64,000 bases of DNA from Aphanomyces cochlioides (GCA_019828595.1 JAHQRK010000010.1:2604001-2668000); one strand, 5' to 3'. Shown: positions 20,994 through 32,532, numbered from the stretch's first letter. Numbers and translations are program-made. The notes: generated from the letters alone by a model not told the origin.

Positions 20994-22473
20994 ATGTTTT
21001 CCTGGGGAAATGCCACCAACGACAAGGCAAGCGATCTATGGACTGCCGCCAAGGACGGAAACATTCAAAAGATCAATGAGATCATTCTCGACGTGCAATC
21101 GACTATTAATGTGAGCGAGGTAAGAGCGTGAACGTGGCCTAGCAGATTTGGAAAGTACTGTAGAACGACGCCACACCCTTGTGGATTGCATCCAAGCATG
21201 GACACGCGAACATTGTACAGCTCTTCTTGGAGATTCCAGACGTGGATGCATCGTGGACCAATGCAGTATGGTTCAACCTCTCGATGTAGTCTTATTTCCT
21301 GGAAATTAGGATGGCGAGTCCGCGTTGCACGTTGCCGCAAAGGAAGGCCACGTTGAAATCGTGCGTCTTTTAAGTGCACATGTTGACATCAACCAAGCCA
21401 ACGAAGACGGCGCAACGCCTCTATATCTAGCGTCAGAGTTTGGTCATGCGAACGTTGTCAAACTCTTATTGGACGTCGGGGCGAACATATCCTTGTCGAA
21501 TCTGGTACATCTTTGCCTTCGTGGATGTCTTATTGCAAGTTGTCCTAGAACGGCGCGTCAGCAGTACACATTGCAAGCGAGCGCGGACATTTAACAATAG
21601 TTCAGACTCTACTTCCTCATTCAAATCTGCCTTTGATTGATAATGTACGCTGCTGCTATCGCTTCAGTGGCTGCATGGCTCTAGGACGGATGGACGCCGT
21701 TACATTCAGCGGCGTATGCTGGCCAACTAACTGTGGTCGAATGGCTTGTAGCCACAAATGCATTTGATCTACAAGCTACAACTCATGTACGTCCTCGTCG
21801 CGATTGAAAGTGGTCTCATTTGGTAGCTAGGGAGGGGATACAGCCTTTGTTCTCGCATCTGAAGAAGGCCATGACCATGTTGCTTCTGTCTTGAGTTCTC
21901 AATCAAATCCGGTACAGTGAATCCAGTGCTTGACGTATTAAAGTCTTTGAATAGGAGATACGACAGCTCTTGCCGTCGTTTTGGCTCTTGGAACGTATGT
22001 CTGGCCATGCGTATACTCGTGGCGCTCGTCTATCAACCAAACTCATGCAACTCTCCAGCAATTTTGGTCATGAAGTAACAATCGAATGGACTGGAGAAGC
22101 TCGAGATGCAATTGTGGGCTTGGTTTTACCGCTCTTTCGTGCATCGGTTGCTCTTGTCAAGGCTGCGGCTCTCTTGGATGAATACAATATCCGCTGGGAA
22201 AATTATTTACTCCTGGATGGATCCAAATTTCCTCAACTACAACTTGCGGTGACGGCTATGACATGGCAGCATGGAAATCTTTCCGAGAAGCTTCAAGTTG
22301 AGTCAGAGTTGGAGGCACTGGTACAAGCGCTCGAAAGCGGTCAGCTGCTCTCAAGTGAAGCAGAAGCGATTGGAGCTCAAATCCAAACTATTTGGGAATG
22401 TCATCATGCCAGTGAAGAAACTCAAAGGTTGGCGGCTCAACTCCGTGCTGCTATCAAGACAAGGAGCTTGTAA
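20994..22473 (+). CDS. Ankyrin-repeat protein with six short introns, copy 1
   Basis: Exons 20994-21119, 21164-21265, 21310-21504, 21549-21644, 21685-21786, 21831-21911 and 21955-22473; introns 40-44 nt with GT..AG ends. All junctions are phase 0 and most fall at an ankyrin-repeat boundary, so each exon encodes about one repeat. Readable repeats include DLWTAAKDGNIQKINEII, TPLWIASKHGHANIVQLFL, SALHVAAKEGHVEIVRLL, TPLYLASEFGHANVVKLLL and TPLHSAAYAGQLTVVEWL. The last exon encodes about 170 residues of helical, non-ankyrin sequence. Its first codons are less certain, because an alternative frame there also reads ankyrin-like (GDTTALAVVLAL). A cytosolic protein-binding role is expected. It is divergent from the pseudokinase gene and duplicated with it. 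Confidence 0.8.
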
Positions 22474-22552
22474 ATACTTCTAACAACGCTTTGAACGACA
22501 AGGCATCATCATTTCCGGCCACAAGGCACTCACGACTATCATTTCGTCATGA

Positions 22553-24213
22553 TTAAACAAGTCGGTCGCGGAGAGACTCCGCGTGGGCTTTGCAGACCCA
22601 TCGAACTTCGCCGGCACAGCTTTCATCGGCTGCTTCACCTCGACGTCCTTTCACGTCGTCCACCCGAACCACTTTTCTCTGGAGGCCACCAATGGTTGTC
22701 TTGCTTTGCGATTGGAAATTGATTGACTCCAACATACTCAAGAGCTTCCGGTACGTCTCGGGGTCGTCACGGAACTCGACAAAAGCGTCCTTGACCTTGG
22801 CCATCATTGTTTGAACTTCGTCTTCGGTTATCTTATTGCTATCGTTGTCCATTGCCTCCACAATTGACGACAACTTTTCTTCCAAAGCAAGCCCCTCGAC
22901 AATGCCATTGACACTCGAGATCACTGCTATAGTTGTCTCGATTGTCGTCAGTTTTGACAGATCAAAGTTGAAAGTTAGTCGCCGATGACGCCACCCCATC
23001 CGACGACAAGCCCCAGAGCGTTGACGACGAGACTAGAGGCTTTGAGGATTGGCAGCGCTTTCTTCACCAAGTCGGAATTCGCTTTGACCAGCGGAAGGTC
23101 ATCGTCGTAGAGCTCACATGACTTTGCGTCGCGCAGTTCACAGAGGCAAACGATGCGAAATTCTTTTCCGAGGAGGGGTTTGCCTCGAGCGATGAAGCCG
23201 CTCGGGTTTGGATTCGTATCTTGGAGCGTCCACAAGCATGGTACTTTGTACTTGTCCAGCTGAACTTGAGTCTTCTGGTTCGCCATGAGCTGCCTCTCCA
23301 CGCGGCGAATATTGGCATCCATCGTTGTCTTGCGAGGTAGAAGCGACCACAATGACTGCAACGATGCTCGTGCAGTTGGCTCCAAGTTTAGGCATTTCGC
23401 GAGGTCATCCTTTTGCGGAGTACTGAGTGTACACGCTTCAAAACTTCTCTTGAAAGTGAAGTCGTCCGAAGCGATCATTTCGAGAACGGCCCGGTCGCTC
23501 TTGTGAACGAATTCGACCAAGGTGAAGTTTGGCATAAACATCTTCAGGATTACCACGGCGAGAGACCAAATGTCATACTCTGCCTTGGCCGGGATTCCTT
23601 CTGGAGTTGGGTTCAGCAAGTGCTTGGCCATTTCGGGAGGACAATACTCTGGCGTGCACATTGACTGCATTGGTTGATTGATCAGAGTGGACGCCGCAAA
23701 ATCAATGAACTTAAAGTGGCCTTTGTCGCCGAAGTAGAGGATGTTGTCCAAGCTGATGTTGCCGTGGATGATGTTTTGTGCATGCAGCAATTTGACGCCA
23801 TTGATGAGATGAGCCACGCAACTGTACTTGGCGTACTCATCCTCCTTCATCACGCTCTCGCGAAGACGATTCTCAAGCGTGGCTGTACCGGCTTCCAAGA
23901 CAAGACCAATGCATTGTCCAATGTTGTTTGGAAACGTGATGTCTCCCCAGTCCTTCCATTCGACCACGTGGTTGAAAAGCTCGGGGATGTCTCGTCGGTT
24001 CATATAATTCATGAAGTCCATTTCAATGTCGTCGTCCATGAGTTTGACGACGAGTTGCTCTCGCCGGCGCCGAGTGTTGAATGCAACAAAAACATTATCC
24101 GCAAGCGCTTCTTCTTCGGTCGAGATTTTAAAAGTCCCCATCGCATGGTACTCCTTCTCTCGTCCTAGGCAAACCAGGGAGTATGAATACAAGAACTCAA
24201 TCATTTGTACCAT
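22553..24213 (-). pseudogene. Pseudokinase copy 2, frameshifted
   Basis: Same N-terminal kinase domain as copy 1 (HGN and IDFA motifs), but the C-terminal third belongs to a second version shared with copy 3. A 2-bp insertion near 22975 relative to copy 3 creates a stop right after the GGVIGD sequence, so the protein would end at 412 residues instead of about 560. The remaining C-terminal coding sequence (22553-22974) is still open in its own frame, so the damage is recent. A truncated product retaining the whole kinase domain is possible. Confidence 0.8.
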
Positions 24214-24905
24214 TCCGCAGCGCCCTTGTGATGAATGGAATCATAGAGTCATCGGGTGGTGGATACGACGGCATAGCGTGTCAATGATGGAGCAAATTAC
24301 GAAATGACGGACGACCAGATGCTTTTCGAAATAAATTATTTTCGAGTGTCTTCTCATTTTAATTTAATACTGTAATAATTACAAGTATATTTCTCTTAAT
24401 TTAATTTTATTTCTGGAGTATATTTTGAATAAATGCACCAATCAGGAGCGCGAATTCGTACGACAATCGTCAGGATCCATTGAAGTCCGTCCACTCCGCA
24501 CTGGCAACAAAACGCCGCCATCTCTTTGCTCTACCTGGTAAAGAGTAACTCCCCCCTGGGACCTTTTCCTTCACCTACAAGGCCCTAATGAAGGAATTCA
24601 GCGGTTGAGGTCGGCCTCTACCCCGGTGGTTTGAAGGCCCCGAACAACTTTGCTAATGGCTAACCCATATAGTTTGAATTATAATAAAATAATTTTTTCT
24701 ACTGATTCCACGGTCGATCAATGCATTTCAAGACCGCCCTTGCATGCGAAGTCAGTTGGCTCTATCCTTGTTCGCTTTGCAGAGGCTGGGAAACTTTCCA
24801 GCTTTCACGGGTGTTCGACCAAAAAAAATATTTTTGCACCAACATTCCATATATTGTACAATACAATAATTTATTTTTCCTGGAGAAGACAATTATATTA
24901 GAATC
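24214..24905. promoter_or_regulatory. Second copy of the kinase/ankyrin divergent intergenic region
   Basis: Matches 20302-20993 at an offset of 3912 with no difference that I could see. Same AT-rich core and GC-richer block; no separate gene. Confidence 0.45.
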
Positions 24906-26385
24906 ATGTTTTCCTGGGGAAATGCCACCAACGACAAGGCAAGCGATCTATGGACTGCCGCCAAGGACGGAAACATTCAAAAGATCAATGAGATCATTCT
25001 CGACGTGCAATCGACTATTAATGTGAGCGAGGTAAGAGCGTGAACGTGGCCTAGCAGATTTGGAAAGTACTGTAGAACGACGCCACACCCTTGTGGATTG
25101 CATCCAAGCATGGACACGCGAACATTGTACAGCTCTTCTTGGAGATTCCAGACGTGGATGCATCGTGGACCAATGCAGTATGGTTCAACCTCTCGATGTA
25201 GTCTTATTTCCTGGAAATTAGGATGGCGAGTCCGCGTTGCACGTTGCCGCAAAGGAAGGCCACGTTGAAATCGTGCGTCTTTTAAGTGCACATGTTGACA
25301 TCAACCAAGCCAACGAAGACGGCGCAACGCCTCTATATCTAGCGTCAGAGTTTGGTCATGCGAACGTTGTCAAACTCTTATTGGACGTCGGGGCGAACAT
25401 ATCCTTGTCGAATCTGGTACATCTTTGCCTTCGTGGATGTCTTATTGCAAGTTGTCCTAGAACGGCGCGTCAGCAGTACACATTGCAAGCGAGCGCGGAC
25501 ATTTAACAATAGTTCAGACTCTACTTCCTCATTCAAATCTGCCTTTGATTGATAATGTACGCTGCTGCTATCGCTTCAGTGGCTGCATGGCTCTAGGACG
25601 GATGGACGCCGTTACATTCAGCGGCGTATGCTGGCCAACTAACTGTGGTCGAATGGCTTGTAGCCACAAATGCATTTGATCTACAAGCTACAACTCATGT
25701 ACGTCCTCGTCGCGATTGAAAGTGGTCTCATTTGGTAGCTAGGGAGGGGATACAGCCTTTGTTCTCGCATCTGAAGAAGGCCATGACCATGTTGCTTCTG
25801 TCTTGAGTTCTCAATCAAATCCGGTACAGTGAATCCAGTGCTTGACGTATTAAAGTCTTTGAATAGGAGATACGACAGCTCTTGCCGTCGTTTTGGCTCT
25901 TGGAACGTATGTCTGGCCATGCGTATACTCGTGGCGCTCGTCTATCAACCAAACTCATGCAACTCTCCAGCAATTTTGGTCATGAAGTAACAATCGAATG
26001 GACTGGAGAAGCTCGAGATGCAATTGTGGGCTTGGTTTTACCGCTCTTTCGTGCATCGGTTGCTCTTGTCAAGGCTGCGGCTCTCTTGGATGAATACAAT
26101 ATCCGCTGGGAAAATTATTTACTCCTGGATGGATCCAAATTTCCTCAACTACAACTTGCGGTGACGGCTATGACATGGCAGCATGGAAATCTTTCCGAGA
26201 AGCTTCAAGTTGAGTCAGAGTTGGAGGCACTGGTACAAGCGCTCGAAAGCGGTCAGCTGCTCTCAAGTGAAGCAGAAGCGATTGGAGCTCAAATCCAAAC
26301 TATTTGGGAATGTCATCATGCCAGTGAAGAAACTCAAAGGTTGGCGGCTCAACTCCGTGCTGCTATCAAGACAAGGAGCTTGTAA
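24906..26385 (+). CDS. Ankyrin-repeat protein, copy 2
   Basis: Exact-looking duplicate of the gene at 20994-22473. Exons by offset are 24906-25031, 25076-25177, 25222-25416, 25461-25556, 25597-25698, 25743-25823 and 25867-26385. Introns are likewise 40-44 nt with conserved ends. I found no coding difference, so both copies are equally likely to be functional. It lies between kinase copies 2 and 3. Confidence 0.8.
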
Positions 26386-26464
26386 ATACTTCTAACAACG
26401 CTTTGAACGACAAGGCATCATCATTTCCGGCCACAAGGCACTCACGACTATCATTTCGTCATGA

Positions 26465-27895
26465 TTAAACAAGTCGGTCGCGGAGAGACTCCGCGTGGGC
26501 TTTGCAGACCCATCGAACTTCGCCGGCACAGCTTTCATCGGCTGCTTCACCTCGACGTCCTTTCACGTCGTCCACCCGAACCACTTTTCTCTGGAGGCCA
26601 CCAATGGTTGTCTTGCTTTGCGATTGGAAATTGATTGACTCCAACATACTCAAGAGCTTCCGGTACGTCTCGGGGTCGTCACGGAACTCGACAAAAGCGT
26701 CCTTGACCTTGGCCATCATTGTTTGAACTTCGTCTTCGGTTATCTTATTGCTATCGTTGTCCATTGCCTCCACAATTGACGACAACTTTTCTTCCAAAGC
26801 AAGCCCCTCGACAATGCCATTGACACTCGAGATCACTGCTATAGTTGTCTCGATTGTCGTCAGTTTTGACAGATCAAAGTTGAAATAGTCGCCGATGACG
26901 CCACCCCATCCGACGACAAGCCCCAGAGCGTTGACGACGAGACTAGAGGCTTTGAGGATTGGCAGCGCTTTCTTCACCAAGTCGGAATTCGCTTTGACCA
27001 GCGGAAGGTCATCGTCGTAGAGCTCACATGACTTTGCGTCGCGCAGTTCACAGAGGCAAACGATGCGAAATTCTTTTCCGAGGAGGGGTTTGCCTCGAGC
27101 GATGAAGCCGCTCGGGTTTGGATTCGTATCTTGGAGCGTCCACAAGCATGGTACTTTGTACTTGTCCAGCTGAACTTGAGTCTTCTGGTTCGCCATGAGC
27201 TGCCTCTCCACGCGGCGAATATTGGCATCCATCGTTGTCTTGCGAGGTAGAAGCGACCACAATGACTGCAACGATGCTCGTGCAGTTGGCTCCAAGTTTA
27301 GGCATTTCGCGAGGTCATCCTTTTGCGGAGTACTGAGTGTACACGCTTCAAAACTTCTCTTGAAAGTGAAGTCGTCCGAAGCGATCATTTCGAGAACGGC
27401 CCGGTCGCTCTTGTGAACGAATTCGACCAAGGTGAAGTTTGGCATAAACATCTTCAGGATTACCACGGCGAGAGACCAAATGTCATACTCTGCCTTGGCC
27501 GGGATTCCTTCTGGAGTTGGGTTCAGCAAGTGCTTGGCCATTTCGGGAGGACAATACTCTGGCGTGCACATTGACTGCATTGGTTGATTGATCAGAGTGG
27601 ACGCCGCAAAATCAATGAACTTAAAGTGGCCTTTGTCGCCGAAGTAGAGGATGTTGTCCAAGCTGATGTTGCCGTGGATGATGTTTTGTGCATGCAGCAA
27701 TTTGACGCCATTGATGAGATGAGCCACGCAACTGTACTTGGCGTACTCATCCTCCTTCATCACGCTCTCGCGAAGACGATTCTCAAGCGTGGCTGTACCG
27801 GCTTCCAAGACAAGACCAATGCATTGTCCAATGTTGTTTGGAAACGTGATGTCTCCCCAGTCCTTCCATTCGACCACGTGGTTGAAAAGCTCGGG
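26465..27895 (-). pseudogene. Pseudokinase copy 3, N-terminus lost
   Basis: Encodes the kinase domain from VVEWKDWGDI onward plus the second-version C-terminal region, ending in a clean stop at 26465, without the frameshift of copy 2. The first 80 or so residues, including the ATP-binding Lys, are missing because the array breaks at about 27898. The HGN and IDFA motifs are present. Without its own promoter or start it is probably not expressed as a kinase-like protein. It shows what the intact second-version C-terminus looks like. Confidence 0.8.
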
Positions 27896-27947
27896 GATAT
27901 CTCGCCGGATGCATGTATCAAGCTCACTTGATTTGCATTGTTGGAAC

Positions 27948-29115
27948 TTACTGCTCTTTGGTTACCTCACTGGGCTTGAAGACAGCAAAGCGGATAATCT
28001 CTTCTTGCCGCGTGAGCTTTTTGAGAAGTTGGATGACCTGCTGGAGCGACATGAGTGACGCATTGGAGTTGTTGATCCCATTGATGTACATGCCAGGCTT
28101 GACGAGACCCGACGCTTTGATAGCTCCGGGTGTACCATTCGGGAGTAGAGTAAACGCTTGCACTACTGCGCATTCATCAATGCCAGTGTCAAGGTAGACT
28201 CCAAGGGGGCCAGGGGGAACCTTCACTTCAATTGTTTGCTCGACAATGTCGCTTTCATCACCGTCGTCTTCTTCGAGATCACAGACGACAAATGCTTGTG
28301 CGTCGAGAGCTTTCTCCAATGCTGCTAGTTTCACTCGTACGGGCTTGATCTCACTGTTTAGATTCTCGTTGCTCCCTTGATTTACAGAAGTATCCCTTGC
28401 TTCTTCATCGATGTCATCAACCTCCTCGGGGACAAATCGTAGTGTCTTGAAGAGCTCAAAGTTTGGGTCCAGACCTGGGGGGACATTGTTAGACAAATTG
28501 AGTCAAACAGGACTCCCTACCGATAATCTTGTAGTCTGTGCCAGCCCAGAGATTCACGAGAAGGTTTTCCCCCGTCGCGTAATGCAGCGCGCGAATGCTC
28601 TTGGTCCGAAAGACAGTGCTTGGAAAGTAATCAACGACTGTCGCTTCCCGTCCACGATGCAAAATCTTTTTCCCATTGAGACTCTCTGGTTCTCTCATCG
28701 GTGCAATAGCTCTAAAATGCAGGATAAGTGCGTGAAATGAAAGCTAGTCGGAGTGTACCCATAGGAACGAAGGAGCTTAATAATTTGCATATCGGTTTTC
28801 GAAAGGGCGAGATCAAGTGGGGAATATCCATCTTACGAGTGTTTTACAGGAGCTCATAGTGACTGCGTACATCGGAGATGGCCCAAATATTAGCTTGTAG
28901 CTGAAGAAGCATCACGACCATTTGATGGTTTCCAACGATAACAGCGCAATGAAGCATGGAGAACCCACCATGCTATGTGATCGACCATCAAGACCGTGAT
29001 AACCAAAACATACCTCGCTCGTCGCTTGAACGTCGGCTTTACCGATGGGAAAAGCGTTATCATCGAGGATAGCCTCTCGCAAGAACTGATTCGTCTTGCC
29101 TTGAATCAAGTTCAT
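27948..29115 (-). CDS. Ankyrin + PDZ domain protein, paralogue 1 (possibly decaying)
   Basis: Five-exon model on the minus strand: 29014-29115, an ankyrin exon with HGGFSMLHCAVIVGNHQMVV near 28870-28968, a third exon ending at 28759, 28521-28711 and 27948-28474. The last exon encodes a PDZ domain (PPGPLGVYLDTGIDECAVV, then GMYINGINNSNASLMSLQQV), a peptide-binding scaffold module. Compared with the paralogue at 32757-34265, exon 1 lacks eight codons. The acceptor of the third exon looks damaged: the paralogue has ACAG before GAT, here it reads GTAA before GAT (near 28835), so normal splicing would shift the frame. The C-terminus is also shorter and ends close to the kinase-array breakpoint. 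It may be a pseudogene. Confidence 0.65.
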
Positions 29116-29252
29116 TGCAAGTGCCAACCCAGCAACTTGGAATCTTTTGTTTTCACATTTTCCAAATGTCCACACTAAAAATTTTTGGACGAACTTGAAC
29201 AACCTGATTGTTGACATCGCAAACACCTCGAAATGCGTCGCAGTAGGTCAAG

Positions 29253-29471
29253 CTACGCAGAATTGACTAGTATAAACATGTTGTCAGCTGAAACTTCGGT
29301 TGCAGAACCGTCGCCTGACTCTGGCTCACCCTGAAGAAACTGGATGACTATGCAGATCTCATCACAAGTTCTCCCAAGTAGAGCCTGACGGGCCGATTGT
29401 ACCCTGTCGAGCTTTGTGTCTGTCGATCGAGCACAAGAATTGGATTGCCTCTTGGAGTTGGTTACACACAT
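29253..29471 (-). other. Weak possible coding stretch
   Basis: About 200 bases upstream of the membrane-protein gene stay open on the minus strand in two frames. One (to 29253) is Ser-, Glu- and Asp-rich, with CDEICIVIQFLQGEPESG in the middle. I recognise no family and no splice structure that would make a full gene. It could be an exon of an unresolved gene or chance. Confidence 0.2.
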
Positions 29472-29597
29472 GTCCAGAGTGTGGATAGCTGTTGGGAGAT
29501 TTGCTTGGGACTCCTATTCGACCAATCAAGTTGCGCCATAGATCCAATGAAAGCATCTGATTGGCTTGCCCGTCTCTAGCGACGCCATTGTGCAATT

Positions 29598-30143
29598 ATG
29601 TGTCTGTGTCGCGGATGCCTTTGTCCTCCTCACGCTCTGCGACTCACGCACATCAAGCGCGACTGGCACGACCCGCTCATCCTGACCAATCTTGTCTACG
29701 TCTTGGCGGCGATCGTGTCCTTTGCTGTCGGTCAAAACACCTGCGGGATTCTTCAGTTGGGAGCTTCAATCGCATCGTCACTCTTCCATCGCCACCGTGA
29801 AACCAAGTACCTCCCGCTTGATGCATGTATTTCTGGCAACTTGGGTCTGATTGCACTGTAACAGTCTCGTTCAATGGCATGTAACCTCATGGATCTGCGT
29901 AGATATCTTGCTTACCATGCTCATCTGAATGATCTCCATCATGTCCTCGGAATCAAGTTCATAATGGGATTTATCTGCGCGTTCACGTTCATATACTGCG
30001 GCATGCCTGGAGATATCCAATACGACCTATGGCATCGTCACTGGCATTTCGCGTCAGGCAGCACGACGCTCGTCACGTCTGTGCTCTTGAGTATCTACAT
30101 CCCCCACTTTGATCTACTCCTGTACAATTCCGTATTTGCCTAA
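29598..30143 (+). CDS. Small multi-pass membrane protein, CREST-superfamily-like
   Basis: Two exons, 29598-29857 and 29903-30143, with a 45-nt GT-AG intron; the spliced product is 166 residues. It has about five hydrophobic helices. Polar residues near membrane ends (SSLFHRHRETKYLPLDACIS in the middle and DLWHRHWHFASG near the C-terminus) recall the conserved Ser, Asp and paired His residues of the CREST membrane hydrolases (ceramidase, PAQR, Per1, TMEM8 types). That assignment rests on motif resemblance only. The start is the first ATG in frame; an upstream exon cannot be excluded. Confidence 0.6.
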
Positions 30144-30655
30144 ACAATACATCCGACAGTCTTGTACAATCCTTGGTTGACCCCCCCCCCTTTCTTTCGC
30201 CATCGTCGTCATTGTTGCAAGGAGAAATTTTCCTGACGAGCCAACAACATTTACTGGCAATCCGTCCGATGAACTTTGATGTAAAACACCACTAAAGGAT
30301 GAATTCTTGATCTTGTCGCTGTTCATGGCATCCTCTTTCTGTGACTGATTGCCAATACTTTCTCAATAGAAGAGGGCCAACTTCGTCGCATTCCCCATGG
30401 TTGTCACATTTTGAAACGCCATCAATATATTGGATTTTCTTCTTTGAACCCCTACACCCCCTAATTTGTTACACCCCTAAACCCCTTCACCCCTTGACCT
30501 CGGAGTATAAAGTTTGGGAGGCTTCAGATCTTATTGGTGCAAAATTACATTGGCTGGTAGGCAACGAAAGCGCATGGAAGGAAGAAGGGCAAACCACTAC
30601 GCTTTTGTTAGTTTCAAGTGAAGACCCGCTCGCCGGCTAAACTCTCAATCCGACC
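30144..30655. other. Intergenic region before eS10
   Basis: About 510 bp without a gene. It contains a run of ten C at 30181-30190 and pyrimidine-rich repeats such as CACCCCCTAA (about 30450-30500), then TATAAAG near 30507. The last 150 bases probably carry the promoter and 5' leader of the ribosomal protein gene (inference). Confidence 0.5.
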
Positions 30656-31087
30656 ATGCTTGTCCCTAAGAAGAACCGCATTGCTGTCTACTCCTACTTG
30701 TTTAAGGAAGGTGTGATGGTTGGCAAGAAGGACTATTCCTTGCCCAAGCACGGCGAAGTGGATGTGCCCAACCTCCAAGTGATCAAGTTGATGCAATCCC
30801 TCCACTCGCGTGGCTACGTCAAGGAAACCTTCAACTGGCAATGGTACTACTGGTATTTGACTGCCGAAGGTATCGAATACTTGCGCGCCTACTTGCACTT
30901 GCCAACTGAAATCGTGCCTGCTACCTTGAAGAAGCAAGCTGCTCGCCCTCAACGCCCTCAAGCCCCTGTTGCCGGTGGTTACGGTCGTGGCAAGGACAAG
31001 AACTTGGGCCCCTCAGGCGACTTCAACCCTGAATTCCGTGGCCGCAACCAAGATGGTTACCGCCGTGAAGCCGCTTCTGAACAATAA
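30656..31087 (+). CDS. RPS10: 40S ribosomal protein S10 (eS10)
   Basis: 143 residues starting [19 protein letters not shown], a near-canonical eS10 N-terminus, followed by the conserved [20 protein letters not shown] segment and a Gly/Arg-rich tail. eS10 sits on the head and beak of the small ribosomal subunit near the mRNA path. It is single-exon with strongly biased codons (TTG for Leu, AAG for Lys), unlike its neighbours, as expected for a highly expressed gene. Length is close to the usual eukaryotic size. It is a reliable housekeeping anchor in an otherwise unstable window. Confidence 0.97.
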   Translation: MLVPKKNRIAVYSYLFKEGVMVGKKDYSLPKHGEVDVPNLQVIKLMQSLHSRGYVKETFNWQWYYWYLTAEGIEYLRAYLHLPTEIVPATLKKQAARPQRPQAPVAGGYGRGKDKNLGPSGDFNPEFRGRNQDGYRREAASEQ

Positions 31088-31914
31088 GCGCTCACAGGAT
31101 TTCAGGCGAGATGCTGGCCTCAGGTGTGTTCAAATTGGTGAAGTTTCATTAATTTAACAGCACGGATTGAGTCTACTTGACTACAAAACACTCGATGCGT
31201 CCCAAAACATTTGCTTGTAGCTCTGTCTTACAAACTCAAAAAAGCGTTTCCAGTTGAATGCTACGTCTTCAGAGCTCAGTGATGGACTACATATCTCTCC
31301 GCAGTGCATTACGACAAGGAAATATCATATCTTTTGTCGATAGAGGCTTTGACGGTGGGCGACAGAACTTGTGATGTCGAGACTATTTCTTGGCATTGCA
31401 AACTGTTGATAAATTCCTAATGTCTTCTTAAGGCAGAGCGCGTGGAAGGACTACATGGCCGTGAATTCTAAGCCGTTGACAGTCATTGAAGAGAAGAAGG
31501 ATGACAAATCTGCAAGTGTGATGACATCGCACAGTTCTCGTTGTACTAAAAGTTCGCAGATTTCAATGCGTTTGAATTTCTCACTGACACGTCGACACTC
31601 CTACTGAATTCTCATGGATCAGCTCCACCTTTTCTCTCTTCAACAATGCTTCGCAGTATAATTCCTCACAGCTACGGCTACGACTACCGCTGTGTCGTGA
31701 ACTTGGGTCGCCGCAGCTTTGGAGTTGCTGTCGTGCGGATTATTCTATTGAAAATGAGCCAATCACAGTGGCAATATCCCAATATTAAAAATATCTTGAA
31801 ATTTGTATGGTTTGGAAAAAACTTGACCAAAATGGCTCATCGCCAGTCAAATTCCAGTCTTGGCGTGGAGACCGCCCAGTGTTGATTTTTTGAGCCGCCA
31901 ACCAAACCAGAACC
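31088..31914. other. Intergenic region between eS10 and eL15
   Basis: 827 bp with no convincing gene. A short open stretch near 31436-31560 (SAWKDYMAVNSKPLTVIEEK on the plus strand) looks protein-like and may be a leftover exon; it lacks a start and neighbours. Upstream of eL15 is a candidate core promoter (31835-31863). Confidence 0.5.
31835..31863 (+). promoter_or_regulatory. Possible oomycete-type core promoter of eL15
   Basis: GCTCAT followed by CAAATTCC and then CTTGG, 52-80 bp upstream of the eL15 start, resembles the initiator plus flanking element described for oomycete genes. The match is partial. Confidence 0.35.
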
Positions 31915-32532
31915 ATGGGAGCTTACAAGTATATGGCCGAATTGTGGAAGCGAAAGCAATCCGATGTGCTTCGCTTCTTGCTTCGTGTGCGCGCGTGGCA
32001 ATACCGCCAATTGCCCGTGGTGTACCGCTTGACCCGCCCTTCCCGCTTGGACAAGGCCCGCCGCCTCGGCTACAAGGCCAAGCAAGGTTACGTCGCTGTG
32101 CGTGTTGCCGTCCGCCGTGGTGGCCGCAAGCGCCCTAACTCCAAGGGTATTGTCTACGGTAAACCCAAGCACCATGGTATCAACCAGCTTAAGGATGTCC
32201 GCAACTTGCGCTCCATCGCTGAAGAACGTGCCGGTGCCCGTTTCACCAACTTGCGTGTGTTGAACTCGTACTGGGTCAACCAAGATGCTACCTACAAGTA
32301 CTTCGAAGTCATCTTGGTCGACTACTCGCACAAGGCCATCCGCCGTGATGCTCGCATCAACTGGATCGTCAACCCTGTGCACAAGCGCCGTGAAAAGCGT
32401 GGTTTGACCTCCGCTGGTCGCCAAGCCCGTGGCTTGCGCCAACGTGGCCACAAGGCCAACAAGATCATCGGTTCTTCCCGCCGCCAAAACTGGAAGCGCC
32501 GCAACACCATCTCTCTCCGCCGCTACCGTTAG
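31915..32532 (+). CDS. RPL15: 60S ribosomal protein L15 (eL15)
   Basis: 205 residues, close to the family length of 204, starting [20 protein letters not shown]. Conserved blocks [33 protein letters not shown] and the basic C-terminus ending in RRYR are clear. eL15 binds 28S rRNA in the large ribosomal subunit. It is a single exon with strongly biased codons, like eS10 upstream on the same strand. There is no sign of damage. It is followed 224 bp downstream by the 3' end of the convergent ankyrin-PDZ gene. Confidence 0.97.
   Translation: MGAYKYMAELWKRKQSDVLRFLLRVRAWQYRQLPVVYRLTRPSRLDKARRLGYKAKQGYVAVRVAVRRGGRKRPNSKGIVYGKPKHHGINQLKDVRNLRSIAEERAGARFTNLRVLNSYWVNQDATYKYFEVILVDYSHKAIRRDARINWIVNPVHKRREKRGLTSAGRQARGLRQRGHKANKIIGSSRRQNWKRRNTISLRRYR

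Larger units (their letters stand above)
19313..27898. repeat. Tandem array of kinase/ankyrin units, period 3912 bp
   Basis: Bases 19313-23224, 23225-27136 and the partial 27137-27898 are near-identical copies at an offset of exactly 3912. Each full unit runs from the middle of the kinase gene through its 5' end, the divergent intergenic region, the whole ankyrin gene and the 3' third of the next kinase. The only clear difference I found between units is a 2-bp insertion near 22975. The array ends at about 27898, inside the third kinase, where sequence joins the 3' flank of an ankyrin-PDZ gene. Confidence 0.9.
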
